Assembly (NCBI RefSeq): GCF_002749975.1
Contig: NZ_PEIG01000020.1
Span: 1 to 64,000 of the forward strand
Origin: Gloeocapsopsis sp. IPPAS B-1203
Lineage (GTDB): Bacteria > Cyanobacteriota > Cyanobacteriia > Cyanobacteriales > Chroococcidiopsidaceae
Reading direction: 5' to 3'
Length of the DNA stretch: 64,000 bases
Shown here: positions 45,871-54,612 of the stretch, one piece after another
Layout of the letters: each line of letters begins with the position of its first letter
Numbering within the stretch: the stretch's first letter is position 1
Made by a program: the position numbers and the translations under genes
Notes under the pieces: model-generated
The model's database searches: none
Seen by the model: only the letters and a program-made list of their open reading frames with translations
What the model was told of the DNA's origin: nothing

Positions 45871-46085
45871 TTCCCTTCATATTGCTCAAGCATTAGTAAT
45901 GCCGTAATCCCTGGCTTACGATTGTGCAAGATATCCTGCTTCGCACAAGAAGCAGCCAGTACCAGATCCAGATCGCAATTCATACAGATATCCTTGCCTG
46001 GATACTCTTTCTTGAGAAAAGCGATTGCGCTTTCATCATCTGTATGAATTGCCTTGCCACAGCGATCGCAGTTAATTGATTGCAT
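45867..46085 (-). CDS. Small zinc-ribbon-like protein (element)
   Basis: 72 residues. Two CxxC pairs, CDRCGK at residues 6-11 and CMNCDL at about 34-39, frame a possible zinc ribbon. A helical tail (LVLAASCAKQDIL, GITALLMLEQYEGK) follows. No named family is recognised. It is first in a two-gene minus-strand operon and diverges, across 31 bases, from a small plus-strand gene, so both promoters overlap. A DNA-binding or adaptor role is possible. Confidence 0.6.
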   Translation of the reverse strand: MQSINCDRCGKAIHTDDESAIAFLKKEYPGKDICMNCDLDLVLAASCAKQDILHNRKPGITALLMLEQYEGK

Positions 46086-46116
46086 AGCCTATCTCTATCT
46101 CCATCTAAATTTTAAA

Positions 46117-46311
46117 ATGAAAAAACAGCAAGCATACACAACAATCTGGATAGCGATCGCCTTCTCACTAGCCTGCAAAGAGCTAGCGCGTCGTACCGGA
46201 GTTCATGCGATGGACTGGCATAAAGAACTGCAGCATCGAGCGTTAAAAAAAATCAATCGTTTTTCGGATGGAGAGCTAGCAAGATATATCAAAGAGAATT
46301 TTGAGGAATAG
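46117..46311 (+). CDS. Small hypothetical protein (element)
   Basis: 64 residues from the ATG at 46117 (MKKQQAYTTIWIAIAFSLACKELARR). An ATG at 46054 would overlap the divergent gene and is not preferred. The start is hydrophobic (TTIWIAIAFSLAC, about residues 8-20), possibly a signal or membrane segment. The rest is charged and helical. I recognise no family. It lies just before the virion-like gene run. Confidence 0.5.
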   Translation: MKKQQAYTTIWIAIAFSLACKELARRTGVHAMDWHKELQHRALKKINRFSDGELARYIKENFEE

Positions 46312-46370
46312 GCGATCGCATATTTCAACTAAATCGAATATCTTAGATCAAGCTCAAAAGTTATTGCTCT

Positions 46371-47084
46371 ATGCCAATTAGCAGTGTTAATCGTGTCCGA
46401 TCTGTTGTCGTGCCATTACAATTTGATACCTTCGATAGGATTATTCCTATTTATAGAAGTAGCGAATTATCTATAGGTAGTGAATTAATTCCAGGTCATA
46501 CAATTGTCAACTACAACTGCTTTTTTAAAAACCTCAAAGCTTTTGCCGAAATTATCAGCTTACCAGAAGCTAATTTACCTGATTTTGAATTAGAGGATAG
46601 CGAGACAGATAAACTTTACAAAGTTCTAGATATTGAGTGGAAATCAGCCAGAAAACAAATGACTGTGTATATATCGCCTACATCCAACACTCTTAACTGG
46701 GTAAAAGTAGGTAGCGTATCAATGCTAAATCCTTCAGGATATCCTTATCGCATTTACAACTTGCTAGATATGTTTACAGATAATCTTGCACTGGAGTTAG
46801 GAGAAAATAGCGCAATAGGGGTAGGAATAGATAATGTGGGGCATGGTTTACTGGGCACTTCTGACAAAGTAACAATTCATGGATCTTACGTAGAGGAAAT
46901 ATTTGTTCAATACACTGAACCACAGCCAATTATCAATCTGACAATTCCAGAACGGCAACCAATTATCAATGTTAACTTTGCTAGTAATCCAATTAGTAAT
47001 GGAGGTGGAAATACTGGCAATCAGCAGCAATCTACAATTGATAACACTAGTTTGATTGACAATAGCTTTTTAATAGCCAATTAG
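46371..47084 (+). CDS. Virion-like protein 1, unknown family
   Basis: 237 residues, mainly beta-strand with mixed polarity in the first ~170. A low-complexity C terminus rich in Asn, Gln and Ser follows (repeats of PIINL/PIINV, then SNGGGNTGNQQQS). The repeated QPIINLTIPERQPIINVNF pattern looks like a flexible or trimerising tail. No signal peptide. First gene of a compact plus-strand run (11 bases to the next gene). A structural role is inferred from composition and context only. Confidence 0.5.
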   Translation: MPISSVNRVRSVVVPLQFDTFDRIIPIYRSSELSIGSELIPGHTIVNYNCFFKNLKAFAEIISLPEANLPDFELEDSETDKLYKVLDIEWKSARKQMTVYISPTSNTLNWVKVGSVSMLNPSGYPYRIYNLLDMFTDNLALELGENSAIGVGIDNVGHGLLGTSDKVTIHGSYVEEIFVQYTEPQPIINLTIPERQPIINVNFASNPISNGGGNTGNQQQSTIDNTSLIDNSFLIAN

Positions 47085-47095
47085 CAAGGTAAATT

Positions 47096-47623
47096 ATGTC
47101 TTACGATTTTGAGCATTTAAAAGTTCCCGTATTTACTGGAGTTAACGATAATCCAATCGAACCAACCGCAAATAAAGCTGGTAACGGTTCGCATTTAATA
47201 AAAACTATCAATGATTTAATTGATGAGACTACTGGTAGTTTAAATGAGTTGCAAAGCTTTATTCCTAGTGGTGATGCTCAATCATCAAATAACTGGAAAG
47301 TAATTAATGCTGATGTGGGGAATTATTATGCACAAGCAGGAGATAAAGTAGTAATTGTTTCTACAGGGGTTGACAATAATCTATCTTTTTATTTACCTAA
47401 TCATGATAATCGCCCAATAGGTGCCGCAATATCTTTAATTAAAACATCTGATAGCGACATCGTAGAGATTGCTTATAACGGCAAATTTTGCAATGATTAC
47501 CCAGCCAATTTATATCTTGCTGACAGATATAAATTGGCTACAGTTATTTGGTCGGGAGATGATTACGGCTGGATTCCTAACGATAGATTCAATACTATTT
47601 CAGAAATTTACAATGCTTCTTAA
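47096..47623 (+). CDS. Virion-like protein 2, possible fibre/decoration protein
   Basis: 175 residues. The first part has a segment common near the start of phage tail-fibre-like proteins (KAGNGSHLIKTINDLIDET). The second half is beta-rich (AQAGDKVVIVSTG, LSFYLPNHDNRPIGAAISLI, YKLATVIWSGDDYGWI), like viral spike or fibre modules. The next gene starts inside its last codons (ATG at 47613), indicating coupled translation. Homology beyond this pattern is unknown. Confidence 0.5.
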   Translation: MSYDFEHLKVPVFTGVNDNPIEPTANKAGNGSHLIKTINDLIDETTGSLNELQSFIPSGDAQSSNNWKVINADVGNYYAQAGDKVVIVSTGVDNNLSFYLPNHDNRPIGAAISLIKTSDSDIVEIAYNGKFCNDYPANLYLADRYKLATVIWSGDDYGWIPNDRFNTISEIYNAS

Positions 47624-47792
47624 TAATCCATTTAGTAATCAAATTTATGAAAACGATCCAGACGGTTTTCTAATGCCTTACAAGCTAGTCGGTAAAACTG
47701 ATTTAGAAGTAATGAAGCATAAATATATGCGATTACGTAAAGCTTCTTATGGATACATTGTGCGATTGGGAATAGCTGAGAAAAAAAGATAA
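47613..47792 (+). CDS. Small virion-module protein 3
   Basis: 59 residues from the ATG at 47613, which overlaps the end of the previous gene. Sequence such as NPFSNQIYENDPDGFLMPYK and KHKYMRLRKASYGYIVRLG is basic and compact. Its stop (TAA) overlaps the next start (TAATG at 47790-47794). The tight two-sided overlap supports it as a real gene. Function unknown. Confidence 0.5.
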   Translation: MLLNNPFSNQIYENDPDGFLMPYKLVGKTDLEVMKHKYMRLRKASYGYIVRLGIAEKKR

Positions 47793-49777
47793 TGGTTGTT
47801 CAAAGACTTGCTAAAAGATTAGCTTTTAATGAGATTGATAAAAGAATAAATCAACAAGGTAGGCGTAACGATATTATGCGTGGTTTAGTGCCTATTGGCG
47901 ATACTGGCTTTTATCGTAGTTCATTAGAGCCAGTTAGCCCGTTTGATTGTGCTAGATACCCTGATAGTCCTTATTGTGGCGGTTTTCCAATATCACCATT
48001 TGCTTTTGAATTGCAACCCGTTATTTACAGAGATAATTGCAATATTGGGATTAGATTAAATCAGACTGTAGGTTTTATTAAATTTCCACCACTAGCAATT
48101 GTTTATCGATATCCAGATTGCAGACAACCTGCTAAATCTCTACCTTTTCCTTCCGATGGTAGTAATTATGAAGAATCTTTAGATATTCCTTTCATAACTG
48201 AACCTCATTTTTTATTTGTATATAATGACAAATTAATTAGTCAGCAGGAAATCTTTAGGAAAGAAACTAACGAATTGTTAATATATGACGAAAGTTCGGA
48301 GACGAACTTAATTAGCTTTGATTTTCCTTTGCAAACAACAGAAACAGTAACCGAAATAGGAGGTACTACTGCGCGTGTTCTTGGATATTTAAAGTTTTTT
48401 ACAAAATCAAGAGTAAGAATGAATCGTGCTTGGAAAGAAACTATTTGGTTTAGCACAACAAACGAGCAGTGGATTGCGTCAGGATACAATTTAGAGGAGG
48501 ACGGAGGTGTTCTAGCAAAAGGACAACGCGAAATTACTTATAGAATTCTTGAGTCTACTAGACAAGAATATCATAGTGGTTGGTACTCACAGCCAAATGA
48601 AGCTAAATATCAACTTCGGGATGCAAAAAACTATCAAATAACAACTATTTATGACGGTGAGACAGATTATATAAAAGATTTTGATTTACGTCATTATACT
48701 GTAGTAGCTAGAACAACTTTAGGGCAAACTCCCACTAAAAATAATCCACCGCCACCAATTGATAAAGAGAAGGATGAAGAAGATATGGCGTGTTGCCCCG
48801 AGCATACAGCTTTACTTAGTAGATTAATTAAAAGAGTAGAGGAACTATCTAAAAAATTAGAAGAGGAATCTGAAGAACCAACCTCATTAGAAGCAATTAC
48901 AGAAAAGATAGATAAGTTATCAGAAATTATTGGAGTCGATGAATTTCCGGCATCTTTACCACAATCACTAATTAGTAAAGATGAAGGATTTATAGGTAAC
49001 TTAATTCCCAACCCTAATAAAGAAATTGCTAACCTAACACAATTTTTAGCTTGGTATGTCGAACGTTTTGATGAAATTATGGGGCAGTGGGAAATACCTA
49101 TCGAGATTAAAGATAGCGATCCAAGTACTCCAGGAGATCAGTCAAAAATGATGCGATTGCCTAATATAGCTGAAACAATGGCTGAGATGGTAATGCTATT
49201 AATGCAGATTAGTATTTCTAGTGAATTAAATACCAATATATCTACTCGTATAATGGTAGATTCTGGGCAGGATAAGAAACAAAATTTTATTACTTATAAA
49301 TCAGTTGAAGCAATCATTGATTATCTGGGTTTCGATACTAAAAACAAACAGGTAAATCTACCAATGATGTTTACCCCAGAAAAAGAAAAGTTTGAGGAGA
49401 TATTGCAAGAATCAGATATTCCAGTTTCTGTAGCAGAATGCAGCGAAAAGCTAAATCTGCAAGCTGATTTAATGAGATTTAGGGAAGCATCGGGAATCAT
49501 TAAAGCAATTCACTTTAGAAAAGTAGATCCTAACAGTGATATTAAATTTCAAATCATGGAGCGGCTGTTGGATTTGAGCGGGTTGCTAGATGATACAAAA
49601 CCGGAGACAGAATCAGAAGCAGATTTTGACGCCTTCTTAAACTCGGTAGAGCAAGGATTCACAAACATTGCTGGAGTAGGCGACCCATCTAAACCATATG
49701 GTAGAGATTACGAAAATCGACCTCGAATTAGGCGAATTAAAAAGGTAAATCCCAATGAGGACATTACAGAGCAATGA
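47792..49777 (+). CDS. Virion-like protein 4, large, unknown family
   Basis: 661 residues, the largest protein of the putative particle module. An N-terminal region (about 25-320) is beta-rich with aromatic and Cys-Pro-Tyr clusters (YPDSPYCGG). A proline stretch (NNPPPPIDKEKDEEDM) is followed by a coiled coil at about 345-375 (LLSRLIKRVEELSKKLEEESEE). A helical C-terminal half ends in a basic tail (RPRIRRIKKVN). No ATPase, nuclease or protease motif is seen. Candidate for a portal-, spike- or minor-capsid-like part, by size and position only. Its end overlaps the next gene by 4 bases. Confidence 0.55.
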   Translation: MVVQRLAKRLAFNEIDKRINQQGRRNDIMRGLVPIGDTGFYRSSLEPVSPFDCARYPDSPYCGGFPISPFAFELQPVIYRDNCNIGIRLNQTVGFIKFPPLAIVYRYPDCRQPAKSLPFPSDGSNYEESLDIPFITEPHFLFVYNDKLISQQEIFRKETNELLIYDESSETNLISFDFPLQTTETVTEIGGTTARVLGYLKFFTKSRVRMNRAWKETIWFSTTNEQWIASGYNLEEDGGVLAKGQREITYRILESTRQEYHSGWYSQPNEAKYQLRDAKNYQITTIYDGETDYIKDFDLRHYTVVARTTLGQTPTKNNPPPPIDKEKDEEDMACCPEHTALLSRLIKRVEELSKKLEEESEEPTSLEAITEKIDKLSEIIGVDEFPASLPQSLISKDEGFIGNLIPNPNKEIANLTQFLAWYVERFDEIMGQWEIPIEIKDSDPSTPGDQSKMMRLPNIAETMAEMVMLLMQISISSELNTNISTRIMVDSGQDKKQNFITYKSVEAIIDYLGFDTKNKQVNLPMMFTPEKEKFEEILQESDIPVSVAECSEKLNLQADLMRFREASGIIKAIHFRKVDPNSDIKFQIMERLLDLSGLLDDTKPETESEADFDAFLNSVEQGFTNIAGVGDPSKPYGRDYENRPRIRRIKKVNPNEDITEQ

Positions 49778-50691
49778 GCCTAGTTATCAGACTTGCAGAC
49801 TTAGCCTCAAGGACAGAGCGGCAATATGCTACTGGTGCTGAAGGGATTAGAAGGTTTGCTAATAGTGGCATGGTATCGCGTCAAGGTAGAGATGGAGGCG
49901 ATGCGACCTTTTGGGATGGATTAGCTAGGTTTGGGGCTAGTTTGTTTGCGGCTCTAACTTGGCAGCCACCTTGGGCTTCAATGTTCTCTCTCACTAATTT
50001 GTGGTCAAAAGCTGTCGCAACATACCAATTTTTATTTAACTTTAATTGGAACGCTACAGATGACCAACTTGATCAGCAAATTAAACAAGCTGAATTAGCT
50101 GTTGCTGCAGCCGAAGGAGGCGCTAGAGGCGCTTTTGTCGGTTATCTGGTTTGTGGAGTTGCCCCAACTGCTGCGATCGCAGTCTTTAATGAACCACTAG
50201 CGCTTTATGTCCTCAAAAACTTAGGAGAAGAAGCAGCTGAAGAGATGGCAGCAAGAATTGGGGCGTTAATACAACTGCAGATTAGAAAAACAGCCATAAC
50301 AGCATTTATTAATATATTTAAAAATAATCGTGCCTTAATTCGTAGTGCAGCGCTTGGCTTTACTAAACTCTTACAGATTGCTGGCGTACCAATAGATGAT
50401 GAGGCAATTAATAAAGCAAATGAACAGCGCGACCAACCGTGGTCAATTGCAACAGCAATGGAAGATACAATTGATCGCATTGAAGACCCAGCACAGAGGA
50501 TTAGAGTAGAGGAATTCTGGGAAGAGTTCGGGGAAGCTTGCATTGAAGCTGGGTATATTGTCGCTGGTAGTACTGATAGCTGGATCGCTCAACAACGGGT
50601 TGTTAATAATCCACCAGAAGACATTGATGAAGACATAATTATCATTAACCCTAGTGGGGCAATTGGGGCATCTGGTAGTACGGGAGAATAA
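49774..50691 (+). CDS. Virion-like protein 5, possibly membrane-active
   Basis: 305 residues. A tryptophan-rich amphipathic region (WDGLARFGASLFAALTWQPPWASMF, split here by residues of mixed character) at about 45-75 and a Gly/Ala-rich hydrophobic stretch at about 116-140 (GGARGAFVGYLVCGVAPTAA) could insert in a membrane. Long helices follow, then an acidic, Gly-rich C terminus (IGASGSTGE). This resembles injected or membrane-penetrating viral proteins in composition. No family is recognised. Coupled with both neighbours (4-base overlap upstream, 4-base gap downstream). Confidence 0.5.
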   Translation: MSLVIRLADLASRTERQYATGAEGIRRFANSGMVSRQGRDGGDATFWDGLARFGASLFAALTWQPPWASMFSLTNLWSKAVATYQFLFNFNWNATDDQLDQQIKQAELAVAAAEGGARGAFVGYLVCGVAPTAAIAVFNEPLALYVLKNLGEEAAEEMAARIGALIQLQIRKTAITAFINIFKNNRALIRSAALGFTKLLQIAGVPIDDEAINKANEQRDQPWSIATAMEDTIDRIEDPAQRIRVEEFWEEFGEACIEAGYIVAGSTDSWIAQQRVVNNPPEDIDEDIIIINPSGAIGASGSTGE

Positions 50692-50695
50692 TGTG

Positions 50696-51382
50696 ATGAG
50701 CGATTTAGTTTATTTAAGAGGTACGCAAAAAGAATTACGTCCTGTCATTATTGCGATGATGGCAACTTATCAGTTGCTGCAGGGTAAAGATGTTGGCTCA
50801 ATTTATGGTTATCCCTCAGAGCAAATCCAAGCTAGAAGAAGATTTAAGCCAAGGATATTTCTGTATTTTGAGCAAAGAAACACGCTTAACGCAGCTAACT
50901 TTAAGCCTAAAAGGGGTGAAATATCATTCCGAATTATGGATGAGGAGTATTCAACTATAACTAATGGTGAGTTAACTAGGCTAGCAACTAACATCAAAAC
51001 TCAGTTTGGCGCTAATGGCGGCTACGAGTGGAATAAAGGTAAAACAATGTATGCCTACACTGACTGGGATAAAGGCTATCAATTCCAGATGCTATGCAGA
51101 TCTAGCACTCAGGCTAGAGAGTTAGTTACTAAAGTATTAGCGATCCAAAATCACTCGCCAGAATGGGGAAAATTAGCTAAGTCAGAAGCTGAAGACGAAA
51201 CCGCAGCTTATCCAGATATTCCAGGACAGCATCGAGTCTTAGGGGAGATGGTAGATAAACCACAAAGACGACCAAGAGTAGAAGTTTGTTTTACCTACGC
51301 TTATGCTGAGATTTGGGGCAAGCCAAATCCAGTAATTCTGTACGATCCATTGGGTAAAAAAGGGAATGCTTTAATCACTTGA
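50696..51382 (+). CDS. Virion-like protein 6, unknown family
   Basis: 228 residues from the ATG at 50696; the frame is open upstream to 50654 but that overlaps the previous gene. Alpha/beta mixed, with PRIFLYFEQRN, GEISFRIMDEEY, YAYTDWDKGYQFQML and RPRVEVCFTYAYAEIWG. I recognise no motif. The stop overlaps a TTG that may start the next small frame. Its position in the run suggests a particle component or assembly factor. Confidence 0.5.
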   Translation: MSDLVYLRGTQKELRPVIIAMMATYQLLQGKDVGSIYGYPSEQIQARRRFKPRIFLYFEQRNTLNAANFKPKRGEISFRIMDEEYSTITNGELTRLATNIKTQFGANGGYEWNKGKTMYAYTDWDKGYQFQMLCRSSTQARELVTKVLAIQNHSPEWGKLAKSEAEDETAAYPDIPGQHRVLGEMVDKPQRRPRVEVCFTYAYAEIWGKPNPVILYDPLGKKGNALIT

Positions 51383-51579
51383 AACTACACTCAAATTTTT
51401 CCGATAGGCTAGCCTATCGTATAGACACTGACCTTGCTTTTGAAACTGGACGATCGCCTTCTTACTTGCCTACGATTGACGCAAGTAGAGTAAGAGTGAA
51501 ACAGAAGGATGCCGATACTTTCAGATGGATCTCAAAAGTTAAAAGGTGCAACAGAAGAGCCTCTAAAGATAAGCGATAA
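51379..51579 (+). CDS. Possible small protein, TTG start
   Basis: 66 residues from a TTG that overlaps the previous stop (TTGA). The sequence is basic toward the end (WISKVKRCNRRASKDKR). It overlaps the next gene by about 70 bases in another frame, which is unusual within this compact run. It may therefore be a genuine overlapping gene or chance. Reported with low confidence. Confidence 0.3.
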   Translation: MKLHSNFSDRLAYRIDTDLAFETGRSPSYLPTIDASRVRVKQKDADTFRWISKVKRCNRRASKDKR

Positions 51580-52039
51580 AGCAATTGGATTTAGGCGCTT
51601 AGCTCAAGATGGAAATGAGGTTGCGCTATCAGATTTTACGGGGAAGCCTGTTATTTTAATTGGAGTAGGCGATATTAGAAATCCTATTGCTAAGGAGTTT
51701 CTAAATAAACTCAAGCCAGTCATCAGCGAAGCTAAAGCTAATGGGGTGCAAACAATTGTTAGTACAACCAGTTATTACAAAACTAATAAAGAGATAGCGG
51801 ATGCTAACGGGTTTGATTTCCCCTTGCTTGATGACGAGTCTTTTTATGAAATTTCCGGCACTTATGGTCAACAAATGTGGCGGGGAGAAACCTTAATAGG
51901 AATTGAATTTCCGATTTATATATTAGATGCGAAACACACAATCGTTAGCATGGTTAGCACTAACACTTTAGTTGATTTTGAAATCACACCAGAATTAACA
52001 GCAGCAATTGATCGAGTTAGCACTAAAGTACAAGCGTAG
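51509..52039 (+). CDS. Thioredoxin-fold (peroxiredoxin-like) protein without peroxidatic Cys
   Basis: 176 residues with a ribosome site (AGAAGG) 5 bases before the ATG. Residues ~25-150 follow the AhpC/TSA pattern: VALSDFTGKPVILIGVGD, then helix AKEFLNKLKPVISEAKANGVQTIV, then ADANGFDFPLLDDES and a final strand IEFPIYILDAKHTIV. The loop that should hold the peroxidatic Cys (PxxxTxxC) reads GVGDIRNPIAKEF, with no cysteine. Indeed no cysteine is apparent in the protein. It is therefore probably a structural reuse of the fold, or a regulator, rather than a peroxidase. Very unusual inside a virion-like gene run. Confidence 0.6.
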   Translation: MPILSDGSQKLKGATEEPLKISDKAIGFRRLAQDGNEVALSDFTGKPVILIGVGDIRNPIAKEFLNKLKPVISEAKANGVQTIVSTTSYYKTNKEIADANGFDFPLLDDESFYEISGTYGQQMWRGETLIGIEFPIYILDAKHTIVSMVSTNTLVDFEITPELTAAIDRVSTKVQA

Positions 52040-52046
52040 GTAAATT

Positions 52047-52703
52047 ATGGGTTCTCAGTCTAAGTACAAGAGTAAAGATTTAGTCTATGTCAACATCAAG
52101 ATTCCAGATCCTGAAGGTGGAGATGGAGCGGTAGGCTTAAAGTACGGTTTTTTTACGAATATTCCGGCTGGGAATAGAAGCGATTTAGGTCAGGTTGCAA
52201 TTCCACCAACTGATTATGCCGATCCGCCTACAGCTTTAATTATTGGGGCATCATTTCCTAAACCAAGACGCGCTTCTAGAAGAGAGACACAAAGATTTAC
52301 TTCTTCTTTTGTAGGTGTAGATAAGATAGCTTCAGCTAAAGTTGCTGGGTATCGAATCGGAAAAACAAAAGCGCGTAGTAAATTAAAAGTTGCTGGTAGC
52401 GGTTCATATTTTGTTGAAACCGTATATGTAACAATTCGTGGCATTAAATATGGGTGGAATATTCCCAAAGTTTCCAAGGCTCATATCGGAGGTGATGCAG
52501 CAGCATTAGGAATTAGAAATGCGGCTGCTAGCGATCGCGATGAGTTATGTTTCGGGGCTAATTTCCCTAAACCTCCAAGAGCGAATAAATCAGCTACGGT
52601 TAGTAACGAAGTTCAGACTTACTCTACTTTTTACGACCCTAGTACCGAAAGCTTACCTAGTGGTTGGCAACCTTCTGGTGGCGGGGTTTATTCCATCTTG
52701 TAA
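52047..52703 (+). CDS. Virion-like protein with two tandem similar domains
   Basis: 218 residues. Two halves share one pattern: VYV-N/T-I followed by KYG, then a GA-S/N-FPKP-x-RA box (IIGASFPKPRRAS at about 66-78 and CFGANFPKPPRAN at about 168-180). The linker is basic (RIGKTKARSKLKV). An internal duplication with hydrophilic, beta-rich sequence fits a major structural protein. It is my best guess for the main coat or tube subunit, from composition alone. Seven bases separate it from the previous gene. Confidence 0.5.
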   Translation: MGSQSKYKSKDLVYVNIKIPDPEGGDGAVGLKYGFFTNIPAGNRSDLGQVAIPPTDYADPPTALIIGASFPKPRRASRRETQRFTSSFVGVDKIASAKVAGYRIGKTKARSKLKVAGSGSYFVETVYVTIRGIKYGWNIPKVSKAHIGGDAAALGIRNAAASDRDELCFGANFPKPPRANKSATVSNEVQTYSTFYDPSTESLPSGWQPSGGGVYSIL

Positions 52704-52708
52704 TTGAT

Positions 52709-52999
52709 ATGCATAACCCAGGTGAACGCTTAATTATCCTTCCAGGTGATATTGAATTTGAACAAACTCTTGCAACGCCACCTCCAGATTGGCGGCAGAT
52801 AGCAAATAAAACTAATGGAAGCTACGCTTTTATTGCCGATGCTGAATCTGGGTTATTGCGTACTGTTGACGGTAGGGGATGTCAAGAATATTTGCTAGGG
52901 GGTGAATACATCCAAAGACTTGAATCTTTATATGAAGATGAAGACGATTATTTGGGTGAAGATTTAGAGGGAGTAGAAGAACTCTACATTGATTGGTAG
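52709..52999 (+). CDS. Small acidic protein (element)
   Basis: 96 residues from the ATG at 52709, five bases after the previous stop. Very acidic C terminus (LYEDEDDYLGEDLEGVEELYIDW). Residues 25-60 (PPPDWRQIANKTNGSYAFIADAESG) have no known motif. Acidic chaperone-like or scaffold proteins are common in viral assembly modules, but nothing proves that here. Confidence 0.5.
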   Translation: MHNPGERLIILPGDIEFEQTLATPPPDWRQIANKTNGSYAFIADAESGLLRTVDGRGCQEYLLGGEYIQRLESLYEDEDDYLGEDLEGVEELYIDW

Positions 53000-53025
53000 T
53001 TTAGTTTAAATACGTTTGAGATTGA

Positions 53026-53469
53026 GTGAATTATTCTAATGTAAGTTTTTGGCAAAAAGTTTATGAGCAAAGCTTCGGAGATAGAACGCTACAGGCTTAC
53101 TCTAAAACACATATTCCTTTGCCTAATTTCTCAATTAATTACAGATTTAATCACAAAACAATTGCTATTAAAACAACTTCTTTTAATGCAAAATCAACGT
53201 GGCGGCGTGGTGTTTATGTCTACCAAGTTTTAAGCGTTGGTAGTTTGCGATCTTTAGTAGGAAAAATTCATTCAACTTTATTAGGGAAAACAAACCTACT
53301 TGTATTTGACGAAGATTCTTCTGATTATTATATAGAAATTTCAATTCCTAAATGGTTTTTAGATATTACTGTTGAGATTTGGGTACTAAAGGAATTTAGC
53401 CCAGAAAGTTTATTATTATCTACTCAATTAGGCTTACCTGAAAAAACTTTATTTTTAACACTTTTGTAA
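53026..53469 (+). CDS. Virion-module protein, unknown family
   Basis: 147 residues from a GTG at 53026. Beta-rich and basic (SINYRFNHKTIAIKTTSFNAKSTWRRG, split by turns; YVYQVLSVGSLRSLVGKIHSTLLG) with a C-terminal strand region (DYYIEISIPKWFLDITVEIWVLKEF). No family recognised. The stop at 53467-53469 is three bases before the next start. A structural component by context. Confidence 0.45.
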   Translation: MNYSNVSFWQKVYEQSFGDRTLQAYSKTHIPLPNFSINYRFNHKTIAIKTTSFNAKSTWRRGVYVYQVLSVGSLRSLVGKIHSTLLGKTNLLVFDEDSSDYYIEISIPKWFLDITVEIWVLKEFSPESLLLSTQLGLPEKTLFLTLL

Positions 53470-53472
53470 AGT

Positions 53473-53916
53473 ATGGCTAATATCAAGGCTATTGATGCAA
53501 ATAGTGCATTAATTGAAGTTGCAGCAGATGGTGATGGATCTGCTGCAAATCCTTTTGTTACTTATCACAAGATAATCGAATCTGCACTACCAGTTAACGC
53601 AGCTACAAATGAAGCTATTTATACAGTGCGAGACCGACTACCTATAGCTGCAGTTAATTCTAATGTTAATGCGATCGCGGCTGCAACTGCATCTATTCAA
53701 TTACTCGCTAGCAATGCTAATCGATTAGGAGCTATTTTTTATAATTTCAGTACCAGTAAACTTTATCTCAAATTGGGTATGAATGCTTCAACTACAAGCT
53801 TTACTGTACTACTGAATTCAGAAGATTATTATGAATTGCCTTTTAGGTACGTAGGCGTTATACACGGCATTTGGGAGCAACAAACAGGCAATCTTTTAGT
53901 TACGGAGCTTACTTAA
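53473..53916 (+). CDS. Phage-structural-type protein (fibre/decoration)
   Basis: 147 residues. The C-terminal part has a pattern I associate with phage and virus-like structural proteins: SIQLLASNANRLGAIFYNF, SKLYLKLG, TSFTVLL, YYELPFRYVGVIHGIW, ending VTELT. This small beta-sandwich module usually sits on the particle surface. Seen here as a whole gene. The next gene begins at the next base after the stop. Of all module genes this has the clearest virion signature. Confidence 0.6.
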   Translation: MANIKAIDANSALIEVAADGDGSAANPFVTYHKIIESALPVNAATNEAIYTVRDRLPIAAVNSNVNAIAAATASIQLLASNANRLGAIFYNFSTSKLYLKLGMNASTTSFTVLLNSEDYYELPFRYVGVIHGIWEQQTGNLLVTELT

Positions 53917-54516
53917 ATGCCACTAGTGAAAGCACCAATTAGGGAATCTGGATCAAATTTTCTCAATTACGATCAAAATACTGCACCTATTAATCCAGTT
54001 CGTGGTGCTATTTGGAAAGAACGCGATAGCAATAATGATTTAATTCAAGAGTGGTTTTGGAATGGTACTTACTGGCTAAGTACAAAAGTCTATTTAGCTG
54101 AAAGTTCTTCCTTTACTTCAAGCGCAGCGTCTACACAATTGCCTCTTTTTTGTGATTTCAATAACGATATTTTTATTGAGAGTGTTTTTGTTTCTGGTAG
54201 AAATGCCGGAGCGGGTACTTCTCCAAGTATTACTAATTATAGGACTTTTATTTTTTACATTATCAATAATAACGGGACAACTCCAGAGGTTACACGAGTT
54301 GATTCGAGAAATAACTCAAGTGTACAAACTCATTCAACAGTAGGATTAGCTAAAAAGAATGTAAATTATTATATCAGTCGTCCTTTTGATTACGCAGCAT
54401 ATTCTGCAATAACACCTTTATCTGTTGGACTTGTTGTTACAGTTACCACTGCAGGAACACCACCAGCAATGAATTATATGACTTTCAGTGCAAACTATCG
54501 GATAGCAAGAAGATAA
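53917..54516 (+). CDS. Virion-like surface protein, unknown family
   Basis: 199 residues. It begins with a segment common to phage fibre/tail proteins (APINPVRGAIWKERDSNNDLIQEWFWNGTYWLS), then Ser/Thr/Asn-rich strands. The end, ISRPFDYAAYSAITPLSVGLVV, is followed by NYMTFSANYRIARR. Similar N-terminal 'VRGxIWxE...WxWNGTxWLS' modules occur in viral adhesins. Probably exposed on the particle. Last of the structural run before the lysis genes. Confidence 0.5.
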   Translation: MPLVKAPIRESGSNFLNYDQNTAPINPVRGAIWKERDSNNDLIQEWFWNGTYWLSTKVYLAESSSFTSSAASTQLPLFCDFNNDIFIESVFVSGRNAGAGTSPSITNYRTFIFYIINNNGTTPEVTRVDSRNNSSVQTHSTVGLAKKNVNYYISRPFDYAAYSAITPLSVGLVVTVTTAGTPPAMNYMTFSANYRIARR

Positions 54517-54612
54517 AATAGAAATACTTCTTTTATTCATCATAATCACTGAGGGAATTTAAAAATATTTTGGGCACTATTTAGTTAATAAATTTAATTT
54601 TGTTTTTGATAA

